A stretch of 44,892 nt of DNA from a virus. Positions within the stretch are counted from its first letter, which is position 1, and every line of letters begins with the position of its first letter. The notes beneath the pieces are model-generated. The model worked only from the letters and a program-made list of their open reading frames with translations. It did not search any database and had not been told where the DNA came from. Below, piece after piece: positions 14,259 through 20,740 of this stretch. The stretch spans positions 1-44,892 of IMG/VR virus record IMGVR_UViG_3300025316_000027; one strand, written 5' to 3'. The position numbers and the translations under genes were made by a program.

Positions 14259-14976
14259 AATGGTTCTTTATCCTTTTTGCGACAGCTTTGTCTGAAACAC
14301 CCAATGATATTGCGACAGCCCGATACGATGAATTCTTTATTAGCTCTGGGAGATTATCTGGCCAAGTAATTTTCTCCCGTTTAATAAGGGCACACTCGCG
14401 GCATGTATTCCCACGCCTCATTAGCTTGCCACACCTGCACCTCTTGGCGTGCAATCGTTTGTTAACAAGCACTGGTGATATGCCCATCTTATCGGCGACT
14501 ACTTCTATTGTCTCGTTCGCAACCAAGCCAGCGAGGTCATCAGGCCACTTTATTTTATTGGCATACTGGCATTGACATTTCCATGAACAGAATTTATTGC
14601 CCTTGGTTGGCCTCCCGCACTCGTGGCAATATGTGAATTTATGGCTAGTTGGGATTGGTCTCTGAGGCCCAATGGCTGCCATCGCCACCTTGCGATTATC
14701 AACATTAACTTCTGGACATGCCCTAATACCAGCGTGAATCTCACCATGACAATTATGACAGACCATCACGCATTTATCCGCCTCCTCAATAATATCATTC
14801 CACGATGAGCACTTATTAATCAACCTAGCCATGGCTGCCTTTTTATCTCGCAAATGGTGCCATGCAAAGTTGCCGTGATATTTATCATATCCACATGACT
14901 GACATTTACCCCCACTGTACTTGACGAGCCACTGTTTTGCCTTAACTCGCCATCGTTGTGTGCTAACATAACTCAT
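14239..14976 (-). CDS. HNH homing endonuclease with two zinc/helix-turn-helix tails, 245 aa
   Basis: The HNH core is at residues about 20-85: GKCQSCGYDKYHG, FAWHHLRDK, CVMVCHNCHGEIHAG. Two DNA-binding units follow, each a zinc knuckle plus a helix-turn-helix (KIKWPDDLAGLV... and KITWPDNLPELI...). The second is nearly the same module as the C-terminus of the Vsr-like enzyme at 3839-4813, a clear case of module exchange between nuclease folds. I chose ATG 14976 with GAGGG upstream. tRNA-Thr lies 37 bases upstream. Confidence 0.8.
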   Translation of the reverse strand: MSYVSTQRWRVKAKQWLVKYSGGKCQSCGYDKYHGNFAWHHLRDKKAAMARLINKCSSWNDIIEEADKCVMVCHNCHGEIHAGIRACPEVNVDNRKVAMAAIGPQRPIPTSHKFTYCHECGRPTKGNKFCSWKCQCQYANKIKWPDDLAGLVANETIEVVADKMGISPVLVNKRLHAKRCRCGKLMRRGNTCRECALIKREKITWPDNLPELIKNSSYRAVAISLGVSDKAVAKRIKNHYGTLHV

Positions 14977-15012
14977 CGAACCCTCGATTAAAACATTATG
15001 TTTGCATAGAAT

Positions 15013-15084
15013 AGCCACCGGTAGGATTCGCACCTACAACCACCCGTGTACAAGACGGGAGCTCTGCTATTGAGCTACGGCGGC
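15013..15084 (-). tRNA. tRNA-Thr (anticodon TGT)
   Basis: Acceptor GCCGCCG/CGGTGGC, D stem GCTC/GAGC, anticodon stem CCCGT/ACGGG around CTTGTAC, T stem GTAGG/CCTAC around TGCGAAT. It is preceded by an almost identical extra copy of its 5' half and followed by an HNH endonuclease gene. Confidence 0.85.
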
Positions 15085-15114
15085 AGTCCGGCTCTGCCAT
15101 TGAGCTACGGCGGC
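15085..15114 (-). repeat. Duplicated 5' half of tRNA-Thr
   Basis: On the - strand the 24 bases from GCCGCCG through the D arm repeat those of the adjacent tRNA-Thr with one mismatch (AATGGCAG versus AATAGCAG), followed by CGGACT. There is no 3' half, so it is a partial tandem duplication at the 5' side of the tRNA. Confidence 0.7.
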
Positions 15115-15115
15115 A

Positions 15116-15427
15116 TCACTCTGGATCACACCCTTCTAAAGCCATCACCAAACCAGCATGCCCCTCCTCAGCCTCCTCCCAAGTTGCATACCGCTTACAC
15201 ATTTCCTCACCCTTCGGACCAAAGATCATCGTCTCAAAAAGGATGGGAGGGCCACCCTTCGAGAAATTGTGATCTAAGCCCAAGAATACCGTTGAAACGG
15301 AGTGCCCCTTGATCGTGTGCTGAGCCACCACTCGTTCCACTTTGTGGGTCTCAAACCACTCGGCCCATTCGTACAAACCTACAGCTTTGGGCTTGTGGCC
15401 TTTGAGGATGTAGTGACGACTATCCAT
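15116..15427 (-). CDS. Conserved phage protein of unknown function, 103 aa
   Basis: The pattern YEWAEWFETHKVERVVAQHTI, VSTVFLGLDHNF, PPILFETMIFG and RYATWEEAEEGHAGLV is that of a protein family I recognise from many actinobacterial and other phages, always about 100 residues and of unknown function. It ends one base before the duplicated tRNA-Thr 5' half, so the tRNA transcript probably continues from it. Confidence 0.7.
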   Translation of the reverse strand: MDSRHYILKGHKPKAVGLYEWAEWFETHKVERVVAQHTIKGHSVSTVFLGLDHNFSKGGPPILFETMIFGPKGEEMCKRYATWEEAEEGHAGLVMALEGCDPE

Positions 15428-15479
15428 ATCTCACTGTATTAGTGTTGTGTGGCGCGGCGCACCTGGCGGTAAATATCGC

Positions 15480-15809
15480 ATGATCCTACAATACCATTGG
15501 TTCTGGTGGTTGCTCTCCTCAGCCGCAGCCTTCGCGTGCGGCGAAATCTGCTCCAAATTGTGGGCCAATAACTCCAAATGGTATTACATCCCTCTCGCAG
15601 TAGTCTGCTACGTGGCCTGCTCGGTCCTATGGCTTCCTGCCATTAAAGAATATAACAAGCTGGCCGTGGTGGGCATCGTCTGGTCCGTACTGGCGGTTCT
15701 CACCACCGCCATTATCGGCATTGTAGTCTTTAGAGAAAAATTAGAATGGTATCAGTGGTTGGGTCTTGTACTCGCCACCGTAGCAATCATCTTATTGGGC
15801 GGAGAATAA
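15480..15809 (+). CDS. Small multidrug resistance (SMR/EmrE-like) or EamA-type membrane transporter, 109 aa
   Basis: Four hydrophobic segments (about residues 4-22, 33-51, 60-80, 87-106) at the length usual for SMR proteins. The second half resembles SMR/EamA proteins: a GIVWSVLAVLTTAIIGIVVFREKL-like helix pair (helix, turn with FxE, then LGLVLATVAIILLG). A Glu lies in helix 1 (CGEIC), where SMR pumps have their essential Glu14. Drug or small-molecule export from the host membrane is inferred; transporter genes are uncommon in phages. It starts at ATG 15480 after a GC-rich spacer and is followed by a + strand gene 1 base later. Confidence 0.6.
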   Translation: MILQYHWFWWLLSSAAAFACGEICSKLWANNSKWYYIPLAVVCYVACSVLWLPAIKEYNKLAVVGIVWSVLAVLTTAIIGIVVFREKLEWYQWLGLVLATVAIILLGGE

Positions 15810-15810
15810 C

Positions 15811-16266
15811 ATGTCAGAAATAGCGGTTCCAACTGTCCCAGTGCCTCAACCATCCTACGCCCGTGGGGATGCCTACTGGTGGAATCTCATCAAGGAAATC
15901 GGATGGTGCAAGGGAGCCGACCGAACCGAATTGGCTATCGCCCTCCAGCAACGGGTCCCCGAAGAAGAACTTGTCCGCCTAGAAGCCTTCGCCAAAACCA
16001 AGCGGCGAACCCTCCAAGGTGCCCTAGACGCCTACGCCGAGATCATCGGCCAGCCTCACGGATTCTGGAACATCGGCGACGACAGCTTCTGGGATGTCAC
16101 CGCCCACATCGTCGGCCTGGGGAAGGAAGAGTTTCTAAAGGCTCTGCGGGACCCACTCTTGGTGCGGGACCGCATCCACGCCCACGACTACGCTGAGAAC
16201 TTTGAGTATGTGTTCCACAAACCTTCACAAATGCACTCGGCAGGACTCGAACCTGCAACCCTCTGA
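15811..16266 (+). CDS. DUF4240-like protein, 151 aa
   Basis: YWWNLIKEIGW near residue 22, RLEAFAKTKRRTL, FWDVTAHIVGLGKEEFLKALRDP near residue 97 are reminiscent of DUF4240 proteins (WxLIxxA...F...D.FxxFRxWLIxxGxExFexAl.dP), whose function is unknown. It is coupled to the upstream transporter gene. The last roughly 12 codons are read from the antisense strand of tRNA-Arg(ACG), giving a stop inside that tRNA, so the natural C-terminus may have been replaced when the tRNA arrived. Confidence 0.55.
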   Translation: MSEIAVPTVPVPQPSYARGDAYWWNLIKEIGWCKGADRTELAIALQQRVPEEELVRLEAFAKTKRRTLQGALDAYAEIIGQPHGFWNIGDDSFWDVTAHIVGLGKEEFLKALRDPLLVRDRIHAHDYAENFEYVFHKPSQMHSAGLEPATL

Positions 16267-16305
16267 TTCGTAGTCAGAAGCACTATCCAATTGTGCTACG
16301 AGTGC
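16232..16305 (-). tRNA. tRNA-Arg (anticodon ACG)
   Basis: Acceptor GCACTCG/CGAGTGC, D stem GCAC/GTGC, anticodon stem TCTGA/TCAGA around CTACGAA, T stem GCAGG/CCTGC around TTCGAGT. A34 would need a host adenosine deaminase (TadA) for full CGN reading. It overlaps the 3' end of the + strand gene at 15811-16266. Confidence 0.9.
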
Positions 16306-16317
16306 AAGGAGTTAAAC

Positions 16318-16695
16318 ATGGGTGTTATTAAAGACGCTTTCACCGAGACTGGTATCCCCAAGATCTTCTGGTATGTGGTCAGCTTCTCCATCCTGGTGGT
16401 CACTAGCGGCCTAATGTGGGTTTTCTTCAAATCCTCGAACGTCTCCATCGAGGTCGCAAATACCAAGATCCAAATGATCCGGGGCATCTCCGACATCGAG
16501 ACGGCCTTTGAGGCTCTCAAAGCCAAAGAAGATGAACTACAGAAGGTAGCCGCCAAGGTCCCAACCCCGCCCACCACCATTCCCATGGCACCAGTGGCCC
16601 GCCCGACCCCTCCGAAGGTCATTGATGATAAACTCCATCAGAACATTCTAAGGCTCGGGGATATCAGGACGCAGATGCAGCAACAAAAATTCTAA
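16318..16695 (+). CDS. Single-pass membrane protein, 125 aa
   Basis: A clear AAGGAG precedes the ATG at 16318. One transmembrane segment (about residues 15-36) is followed by a predicted coiled-coil (about 45-80, VANTKIQMIRG...KEDELQKVA), a proline-rich stretch (APVARPTPP) and a helical tail. The N-in, C-out layout with a periplasmic coiled coil resembles inner-membrane spanins, but no lysis genes are adjacent, so this is only a suggestion. Its stop is directly next to tRNA-Leu(CAG) on the other strand. Confidence 0.6.
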   Translation: MGVIKDAFTETGIPKIFWYVVSFSILVVTSGLMWVFFKSSNVSIEVANTKIQMIRGISDIETAFEALKAKEDELQKVAAKVPTPPTTIPMAPVARPTPPKVIDDKLHQNILRLGDIRTQMQQQKF

Positions 16696-16776
16696 TGCTC
16701 TCAGCAGGAGTCGAACCTGCAAGCCATTCGGCACGGTATCTGAAACCGCTGCGTATGCCAATTCCGCCATGAGAGC
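16696..16776 (-). tRNA. tRNA-Leu (anticodon CAG)
   Basis: Acceptor GCTCTCA/TGAGAGC, anticodon stem GCGGT/ACCGT around TTCAGAT, long variable arm, T stem GCAGG/CCTGC around TTCGACT. It is flanked by the membrane protein gene and a PD-(D/E)XK endonuclease gene. Confidence 0.9.
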
Positions 16777-16798
16777 GAATGTATTCCGATCAAATCTA

Positions 16799-17353
16799 AT
16801 GTGTATGCAAGACCAGCGAATTATCGAATTATTCAAAATGGGGCTTGGCGCTCGCAAAATAGCGAGAACATTGGGCTACAAGCACCACGCCACTGTGTCC
16901 AGGCAGTTAATGAGACTAGGCCTGTCACGCAACTCTTCGGTTGTCCCAAATGGCGAGAAGTCATTAATACTATTCGGAGGCAATGGTAAATTGGATCGTG
17001 CTGCCGAATCGTATTTAAAATTTCGCTGCGACCTCGCTGGATTCGAGTGGGCGCAAGTTCACGCTAGCCTACCATATGACCTCTTAGTGGATTTTGGATC
17101 TGGCTGGAGGAGAGTACAGATAAAATCGTCCGGCTTGGCCAACCCCAGCGGCAATTTCATATTCAATGTGTTCCATCGTCAGTGGGGTAATGGCACCAGA
17201 GAAAAAGTGCAATATAGCTTGGACGACGTCGATTATTTCTTTCTGTTCGATCAGAATAAGAACTCGTGGCTAATACCATCATCGCTACTGGTGCAGCAGA
17301 TTACCATAACACCAGAATTGCGGTTTCCCGGTTTCAAATTAGATAGAGTCTAA
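16799..17353 (+). CDS. PD-(D/E)XK homing endonuclease, 184 aa
   Basis: N-terminal helix-turn-helix (about residues 5-40: RIIELFKMGLGARKIARTLGY). The nuclease core starts with GKLDRAAESYLKFR and has the catalytic set in YDLLVDFGSG...RRVQIKSSG, D followed by QxK, as in the PDDEXK_5 group that includes I-Ssp6803I, an enzyme known to target a tRNA gene. The C-terminus ends with WLIPSSLL. I chose ATG 16799; ATG 16805 is also possible and ATG 16769 overlaps the tRNA. A variant of the endonuclease promoter motif (TCAAATCTAA) lies directly upstream. Confidence 0.75.
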   Translation: MCMQDQRIIELFKMGLGARKIARTLGYKHHATVSRQLMRLGLSRNSSVVPNGEKSLILFGGNGKLDRAAESYLKFRCDLAGFEWAQVHASLPYDLLVDFGSGWRRVQIKSSGLANPSGNFIFNVFHRQWGNGTREKVQYSLDDVDYFFLFDQNKNSWLIPSSLLVQQITITPELRFPGFKLDRV

Positions 17354-17987
17354 CGAATTTCTTCGAACCCCGATTCACTTTCCCTGGCATCGCCAGGAAG
17401 ACGCCATTTCAACAGCTCTATGCGCGGAGCTGATCCCATATTCGCAATCGCCGACTCCAATGCCGCCACCACCGCGTTCTTGTTGGCGAACTCGTTCGTG
17501 ATCCTCAAATCCTCTCGGTCAAGCAGCATCAAATCCCCATTGGCGTACTCATACCTGACCTCTCGGAAACGAGTATAATCCACCATTACAGCCATAAATC
17601 CATGAACGATGATCCGAGCCGGCACCTCGGGAAGGGAGCTATATTCAGCAACAAACTGCCCGATCATAAACCACCAATCAACGCTGTCCTGCATGCACTT
17701 GGGGGGGGTGGCACGCCCTGGTACATTTTCGTGATATCTGCGATCTGATAGTCTCCGATGACCTGCTCGATCTCGTTGACGATGATCTTCCGCCACTTGA
17801 TTCCAACCATCTCTGGATCGAGGTGGGGTGTATATTCACCCATCAGCCAATAGTCCAGGCCATCGTGCACCCGATGGGCTTTCCATCGTTTCCCAATAGT
17901 GGTTCCGGTGGGTAATGATGCACTGTACTCAAGGAGATCATCAAACTCCTTAGTGGTGATGGCGATAGTCTCATGGTTCTGCATCAT
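17350..17987 (-). pseudogene. Hypothetical gene interrupted by a frameshift in an 8-C run
   Basis: From ATG 17987 a frame encodes about 90 residues and falls out of frame at a run of eight C (plus strand G at 17701-17708), ending shortly after. The other frame carries on from the same spot as PPKCMQDSVDWWFMIGQF and runs to 17350. Adding one C gives one continuous protein of about 212 residues. The candidates are a sequencing or assembly indel, a genuine mutation, or -1 slippage on C-CCC-CCC. The protein family is not recognised. The ATG overlaps the end of the upstream gene. Confidence 0.65.
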
Positions 17988-18259
17988 GTGCTCTTTTTAA
18001 GGTGGTCTTTCATGAATCGCCGCACGCTAGCACAAGCCCGATCGACGTAAGTTGTTCTTAATTCCTCCAGCCCTTCGTGCTTGACTCCGTAAAGGTTTGG
18101 CCACACCTCCATCACTCTCCATTCGATCCCCGGCCTGACCAGAACCTCCTCGTCCCTAACCTTCACCAGGAAGCAGACATCTTCAGCAGTTGGGTCGGCG
18201 GCGGCATCCAGAATCCTGGCGTGTTTGACCGCCACTATCCTTACCTTATCCGGATGCAT
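17984..18259 (-). CDS. Hypothetical protein, 91 aa
   Basis: Unrecognised, mixed alpha/beta with a basic C-terminus (RRFMKDHLKK). Its stop overlaps the ATG of the frameshifted gene, so the two are translationally coupled. It starts 17 bases downstream of tRNA-Leu(TAG), with which it is probably co-transcribed. Confidence 0.55.
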   Translation of the reverse strand: MHPDKVRIVAVKHARILDAAADPTAEDVCFLVKVRDEEVLVRPGIEWRVMEVWPNLYGVKHEGLEELRTTYVDRACASVRRFMKDHLKKST

Positions 18260-18275
18260 ACCCGACGCCTCCCAA

Positions 18276-18357
18276 TGCCCCCGGCAGGAGTCGAACCTGC
18301 ACGGTTTTCACCACCGGCTCCTAAGACCGGCGCGTCTGCCAATTCCGCCACGAGGGC
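18276..18357 (-). tRNA. tRNA-Leu (anticodon TAG)
   Basis: Acceptor GCCCTCG/CGGGGGC, anticodon stem CCGGT/GCCGG around CTTAGGA, long variable arm, T stem GCAGG/CCTGC around TTCGACT. It begins one base after the stop of the upstream gene. Confidence 0.9.
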
Positions 18358-18358
18358 T

Positions 18359-18559
18359 TTACTCAATCGTCAAATCATCATAGTCCCGGCCAAGATACCC
18401 GAACATAAAATACAAACACACCACGGGATCACACACAAACTTGGGCGTCACCACCTTGTGAATAAATTTGAAGATCTCCGCCTCAGACCCACTCACAACC
18501 TTGGGGTTCTTAGTGGAACCCATCAAAAACCGATATAGGTCATTCTCGTTGTCAATCAT
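18359..18559 (-). CDS. Hypothetical protein, 66 aa
   Basis: A small acidic protein, MIDNENDLYRFLMG..., without recognisable domain. The ATG overlaps the upstream gene by 8 bases and the stop ends one base before tRNA-Leu(TAG), consistent with one tight transcription unit. Confidence 0.55.
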   Translation of the reverse strand: MIDNENDLYRFLMGSTKNPKVVSGSEAEIFKFIHKVVTPKFVCDPVVCLYFMFGYLGRDYDDLTIE

Positions 18560-18908
18560 TGAACTGCTCGGCGAAATTCTTCACTACCTCTTTTATCATC
18601 TTGTCGACCCAAACAGACATTTCGCGATGCTCAATGCCTCGCCTTAGCGAAATGTAGCCATCCAGGTACTCCGGATCATAGTGGTAGATGCATTCCCGAG
18701 TAACGGCTGTAGTGCCCAACACCGAAGCGTCGCGCGAATTGAACCACTGTAATCTGGCAACGATCATCGGCTCGATGCCGGGCTGGTCACTAACGCATAC
18801 CGCAATTTCCACTTCGCCGTAGAAGCCCGCAATGGTGCTGGTTGCCAATGGCCCGGTAATGTGGGGCACTAGCCCGTTGGGCAGATCTGGAAGAATCCAT
18901 TTCTTCAT
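18552..18908 (-). CDS. Hypothetical protein, 118 aa
   Basis: Unrecognised soluble protein with a central beta-rich region (VEIAVCVSD...MIVARLQWF) and an amphipathic C-terminal helix. It starts 2 bases after tRNA-Arg(CCT) and is overlapped by the following small gene. Confidence 0.55.
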   Translation of the reverse strand: MKKWILPDLPNGLVPHITGPLATSTIAGFYGEVEIAVCVSDQPGIEPMIVARLQWFNSRDASVLGTTAVTRECIYHYDPEYLDGYISLRRGIEHREMSVWVDKMIKEVVKNFAEQFND

Positions 18909-18910
18909 AC

Positions 18911-18984
18911 TGCTCCGCCTCAGATTTGAACTGAGAACCTTGCCGTTAGGAACGGCCTGCGCTATCCAATTGCGCCAACGGAGC
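18911..18984 (-). tRNA. tRNA-Arg (anticodon CCT)
   Basis: Acceptor GCTCCGT/GCGGAGC, D stem GCGC/GCGC, anticodon stem GGCCG/CGGCA (outermost pair G-A mismatched) around TTCCTAA, T stem CTCAG/CTGAG around TTCAAAT. Confidence 0.85.
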
Positions 18985-18988
18985 TTTA

Positions 18989-19077
18989 TTCTCGGGGCTG
19001 GAATCGAACCAGCGAGGTGTCATAAGACACTTGAGGGCCAAAGCCTCATGTCAGCTACCAACACTGACGGCCCGAGA
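18989..19077 (-). tRNA. Class II tRNA with anticodon TTG (Gln by anticodon; identity unusual)
   Basis: Acceptor TCTCGGG/CCCGAGA, D stem GTCA/TGAC with TTGG in the loop, anticodon stem TGAGG/CCTCA around CTTTGGC, then an extended variable hairpin GTGTC/GACAC, and T stem GCTGG/CCAGC around TTCGATT. A long variable arm belongs to Leu, Ser or Tyr tRNAs, whereas TTG reads Gln CAA. Confidence 0.7.
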
Positions 19078-19081
19078 GTTA

Positions 19082-19152
19082 TTGGGACGGCAAGATTCGA
19101 ACTTGCGATAAGAGGTCCAGAGCCTCTTGTGATACCACTTCACTACGTCCCA
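19082..19152 (-). tRNA. tRNA-Gln (anticodon CTG)
   Basis: Acceptor TGGGACG/CGTCCCA, D arm GTG/CAC, anticodon stem AGAGG/CCTCT around CTCTGGA, T stem GCAAG/CTTGC around TTCGAAT. Normal short variable loop, unlike its class II neighbour. Confidence 0.85.
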
Positions 19153-19162
19153 GAACCGGTAA

Positions 19163-19172
19163 TCAAATATAG
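19163..19172 (+). promoter_or_regulatory. Candidate endonuclease promoter, TCAAATATAG
   Basis: The 10-mer lies 25 bases before the ATG of the LAGLIDADG-type gene. The same 10-mer precedes the endonuclease genes starting at 11253 (11257-11266), 13054 (13058-13067) and 25137 (25174-25183) on the - strand. Confidence 0.5.
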
Positions 19173-19197
19173 ACATATCGAAATAGTAGAGGTTCGC

Positions 19198-19839
19198 ATG
19201 AACAAAGAACAGGCTATAACCTTGCGGGAATCAGGCTTGAGCATACGCGAAATAGCTGCAATGGGCATATCTAAATCAACAGCCAGTGTTTGGTGCAGAG
19301 GGATTAAAGGTAGCGACAAACGAGCAAGGACCAATATTAAATTGAATGCAGCGCGAGGCAGTCTGGCTTGCGCCCAAAAGTGGTCCAAGTTACACTCTGA
19401 AGCAATAGCAGAGGCCATATCCGAATGGGCACTTCTTAAACAAGATCCAAATTTTATGGAATTTATTGGCATATATTGGGGAGAAGGAGACAAAAGATGT
19501 AGCCAAGTGGGTATATCCAACACTGACCCGGCACTTATACGAAAATGTATGCACATCTTTGAAAGATTCACATCACCAAAATATGATTGCACAATCATGA
19601 TCTATCCAGACGAGAATGGGGCATCTATATCTAAATACTGGTCGGAACAACTACATCTGTCATGCCCAATCAGGATCATAAGGAAAGAATCATCTGGCAA
19701 GCGGAAATATACTAACCATGGAACTGCGCACCTACGATTTAGTGACTGGAGGCTCAAACAAAAATTAATGGCGTGGATCGAGTGTACACGCCAAAGCTCG
19801 GTAGAGGATTTGCACCTCTGTGTGGCGAAGCCATCCTGA
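19198..19839 (+). CDS. LAGLIDADG-type homing endonuclease with N-terminal helix-turn-helix, 213 aa
   Basis: An N-terminal helix-turn-helix (about residues 3-30, LRESGLSIREIAAMGISKSTASVW) precedes FMEFIGIYWGEGDKRC (about residues 96-105), a single LAGLIDADG-like helix with the acidic catalytic residue. The C-terminal domain carries the KYWSEQL and HLRFSDWRLKQKLMAWI elements also seen in the relic at 2043-2336. One LAGLIDADG motif implies a homodimer. The last 15 codons are read from the antisense strand of tRNA-Cys, which also supplies the stop. AGAGG precedes the ATG. Confidence 0.7.
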   Translation: MNKEQAITLRESGLSIREIAAMGISKSTASVWCRGIKGSDKRARTNIKLNAARGSLACAQKWSKLHSEAIAEAISEWALLKQDPNFMEFIGIYWGEGDKRCSQVGISNTDPALIRKCMHIFERFTSPKYDCTIMIYPDENGASISKYWSEQLHLSCPIRIIRKESSGKRKYTNHGTAHLRFSDWRLKQKLMAWIECTRQSSVEDLHLCVAKPS

Positions 19840-19878
19840 TTTGCAATCAGGCCCGTTCGTCTTCTCCGGCAACCGAGC
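19795..19878 (-). tRNA. tRNA-Cys (anticodon GCA) with a long variable arm
   Basis: Acceptor GCTCGGT/ACCGAGC, anticodon stem CCTGA/TCAGG around TTGCAAA, discriminator T (a Cys identity base), T stem AGAGG/CCTCT around TGCAAAT. The variable region contains a TGGC/GCCA hairpin, and the D loop lacks GG. It overlaps the endonuclease 3' end on the opposite strand by 45 bases. Confidence 0.7.
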
Positions 19879-19910
19879 ACTTAATTCCGGCACATGCCCG
19901 CTATGGACCA

Positions 19911-20211
19911 TTATAATGCTCCCTAATCCGCTCCTTCAACATCTTCTTGACACTCTGAGCTACCCCCGGATCCGACCCAAAATGACCTCGCCAGTTAAAC
20001 CTCTGATGCACAAAACAAGTGGTGGTCGAAAGCATTCCTGCCCCCAAAACCTCCGGCCATTAGTCAAAATGGCAACGCGGCGAGATGAATAGTTGTCAAA
20101 GTATGCGGAGAAAATTACCCACACCCACTCGACCTTATCCTTAGGATTGCAGATAGATTTGACCTCTTTGACGTCAATCCACCCTCGATTGTGGAGACGT
20201 GTCACCGCCAC
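19911..20211 (-). pseudogene. Hypothetical gene with a probable frameshift at a 5-G run
   Basis: The frame from GTG 20211 (with GAGAG before it) encodes KEVKSICNPKDKVEWVWVIF... and stops at 19960. At the TTTTGGGGG run the -1 frame opens and continues as a well-formed helical tail (SVKKMLKERIREHY) to a TAG at 19911. One extra G would give a single protein of about 100 residues. The family is unknown. The error is of the same kind as in the gene at 17350-17987. Confidence 0.45.
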
Positions 20212-20288
20212 AAAGGTGATTCTCTCGATTTTGAGATCGCGTAGCTCGGTCGTGCTCCCATGTGTCGCGCCGACGCGTCGGCGGTAAA

Positions 20289-20363
20289 TGGGCGGTACAG
20301 GGTTCGAACCCGTGAACCTCTTCCGTGTCGAGGAAGCGCTCTAACCAACTGAGCTAACCGCCC
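20289..20363 (-). tRNA. tRNA-Val (anticodon GAC)
   Basis: Acceptor GGGCGGT/ACCGCCC, D stem GCTC/GAGC, anticodon stem CTTCC/GGAAG around TCGACAC, T stem ACGGG/CCTGT around TTCGAAC. Position 33 is C instead of T. Confidence 0.8.
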
Positions 20364-20384
20364 TTGGGCCAGCCCAGCTTGACG

Positions 20385-20738
20385 CTAGGCCGGTACTAAA
20401 GCCCGCTTCCGGGCCTTCTTCCTGGTGACTTGCATGTCGAGAGTAAACCGCCCCTTGCCCCGCACCTTCTTGGCTTTGTTCTTCTTGGACCGCTTGTAGG
20501 CGTTAGGGACATTCCCCCCATCCGCCGAGAAATTGGCCGCCTGCACCGCTTCCTTACCCCACTCCCCCTCGCCCTCGCGGTAATCCCGGATGCGAATCCC
20601 ATCCTTGCGGAGAGTCCCGTAGATGTGGCCCAGCGAGAAAGTCTCCCCATCGTGCTTCCGGCACTCCCTCTGGATGGTCCGCCCCAAGAGACCGCGCTGC
20701 CCCATGAGAGCAATCCGGTACCTGGTCCTGTCCAACAT
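20385..20738 (-). CDS. Basic, possibly DNA-binding hypothetical protein, 117 aa
   Basis: A strongly basic protein with a possible helix-turn-helix early (LLGRTIQRECRKHDGETFSLGHIYGTL) and an Arg/Lys-rich tail that could contact nucleic acid. I recognise no family. AGGGTAA precedes the ATG, which follows the C2H2 zinc-finger gene by 2 bases; the two proteins are probably co-expressed. Confidence 0.55.
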   Translation of the reverse strand: MLDRTRYRIALMGQRGLLGRTIQRECRKHDGETFSLGHIYGTLRKDGIRIRDYREGEGEWGKEAVQAANFSADGGNVPNAYKRSKKNKAKKVRGKGRFTLDMQVTRKKARKRALVPA

Positions 20739-20740
20739 GA

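Noticed and set aside
19820-20092. 90-codon + strand frame following tRNA-Cys
   Set aside because: No start signal, runs opposite the frameshifted - strand gene, and its N-terminal part is antisense tRNA.
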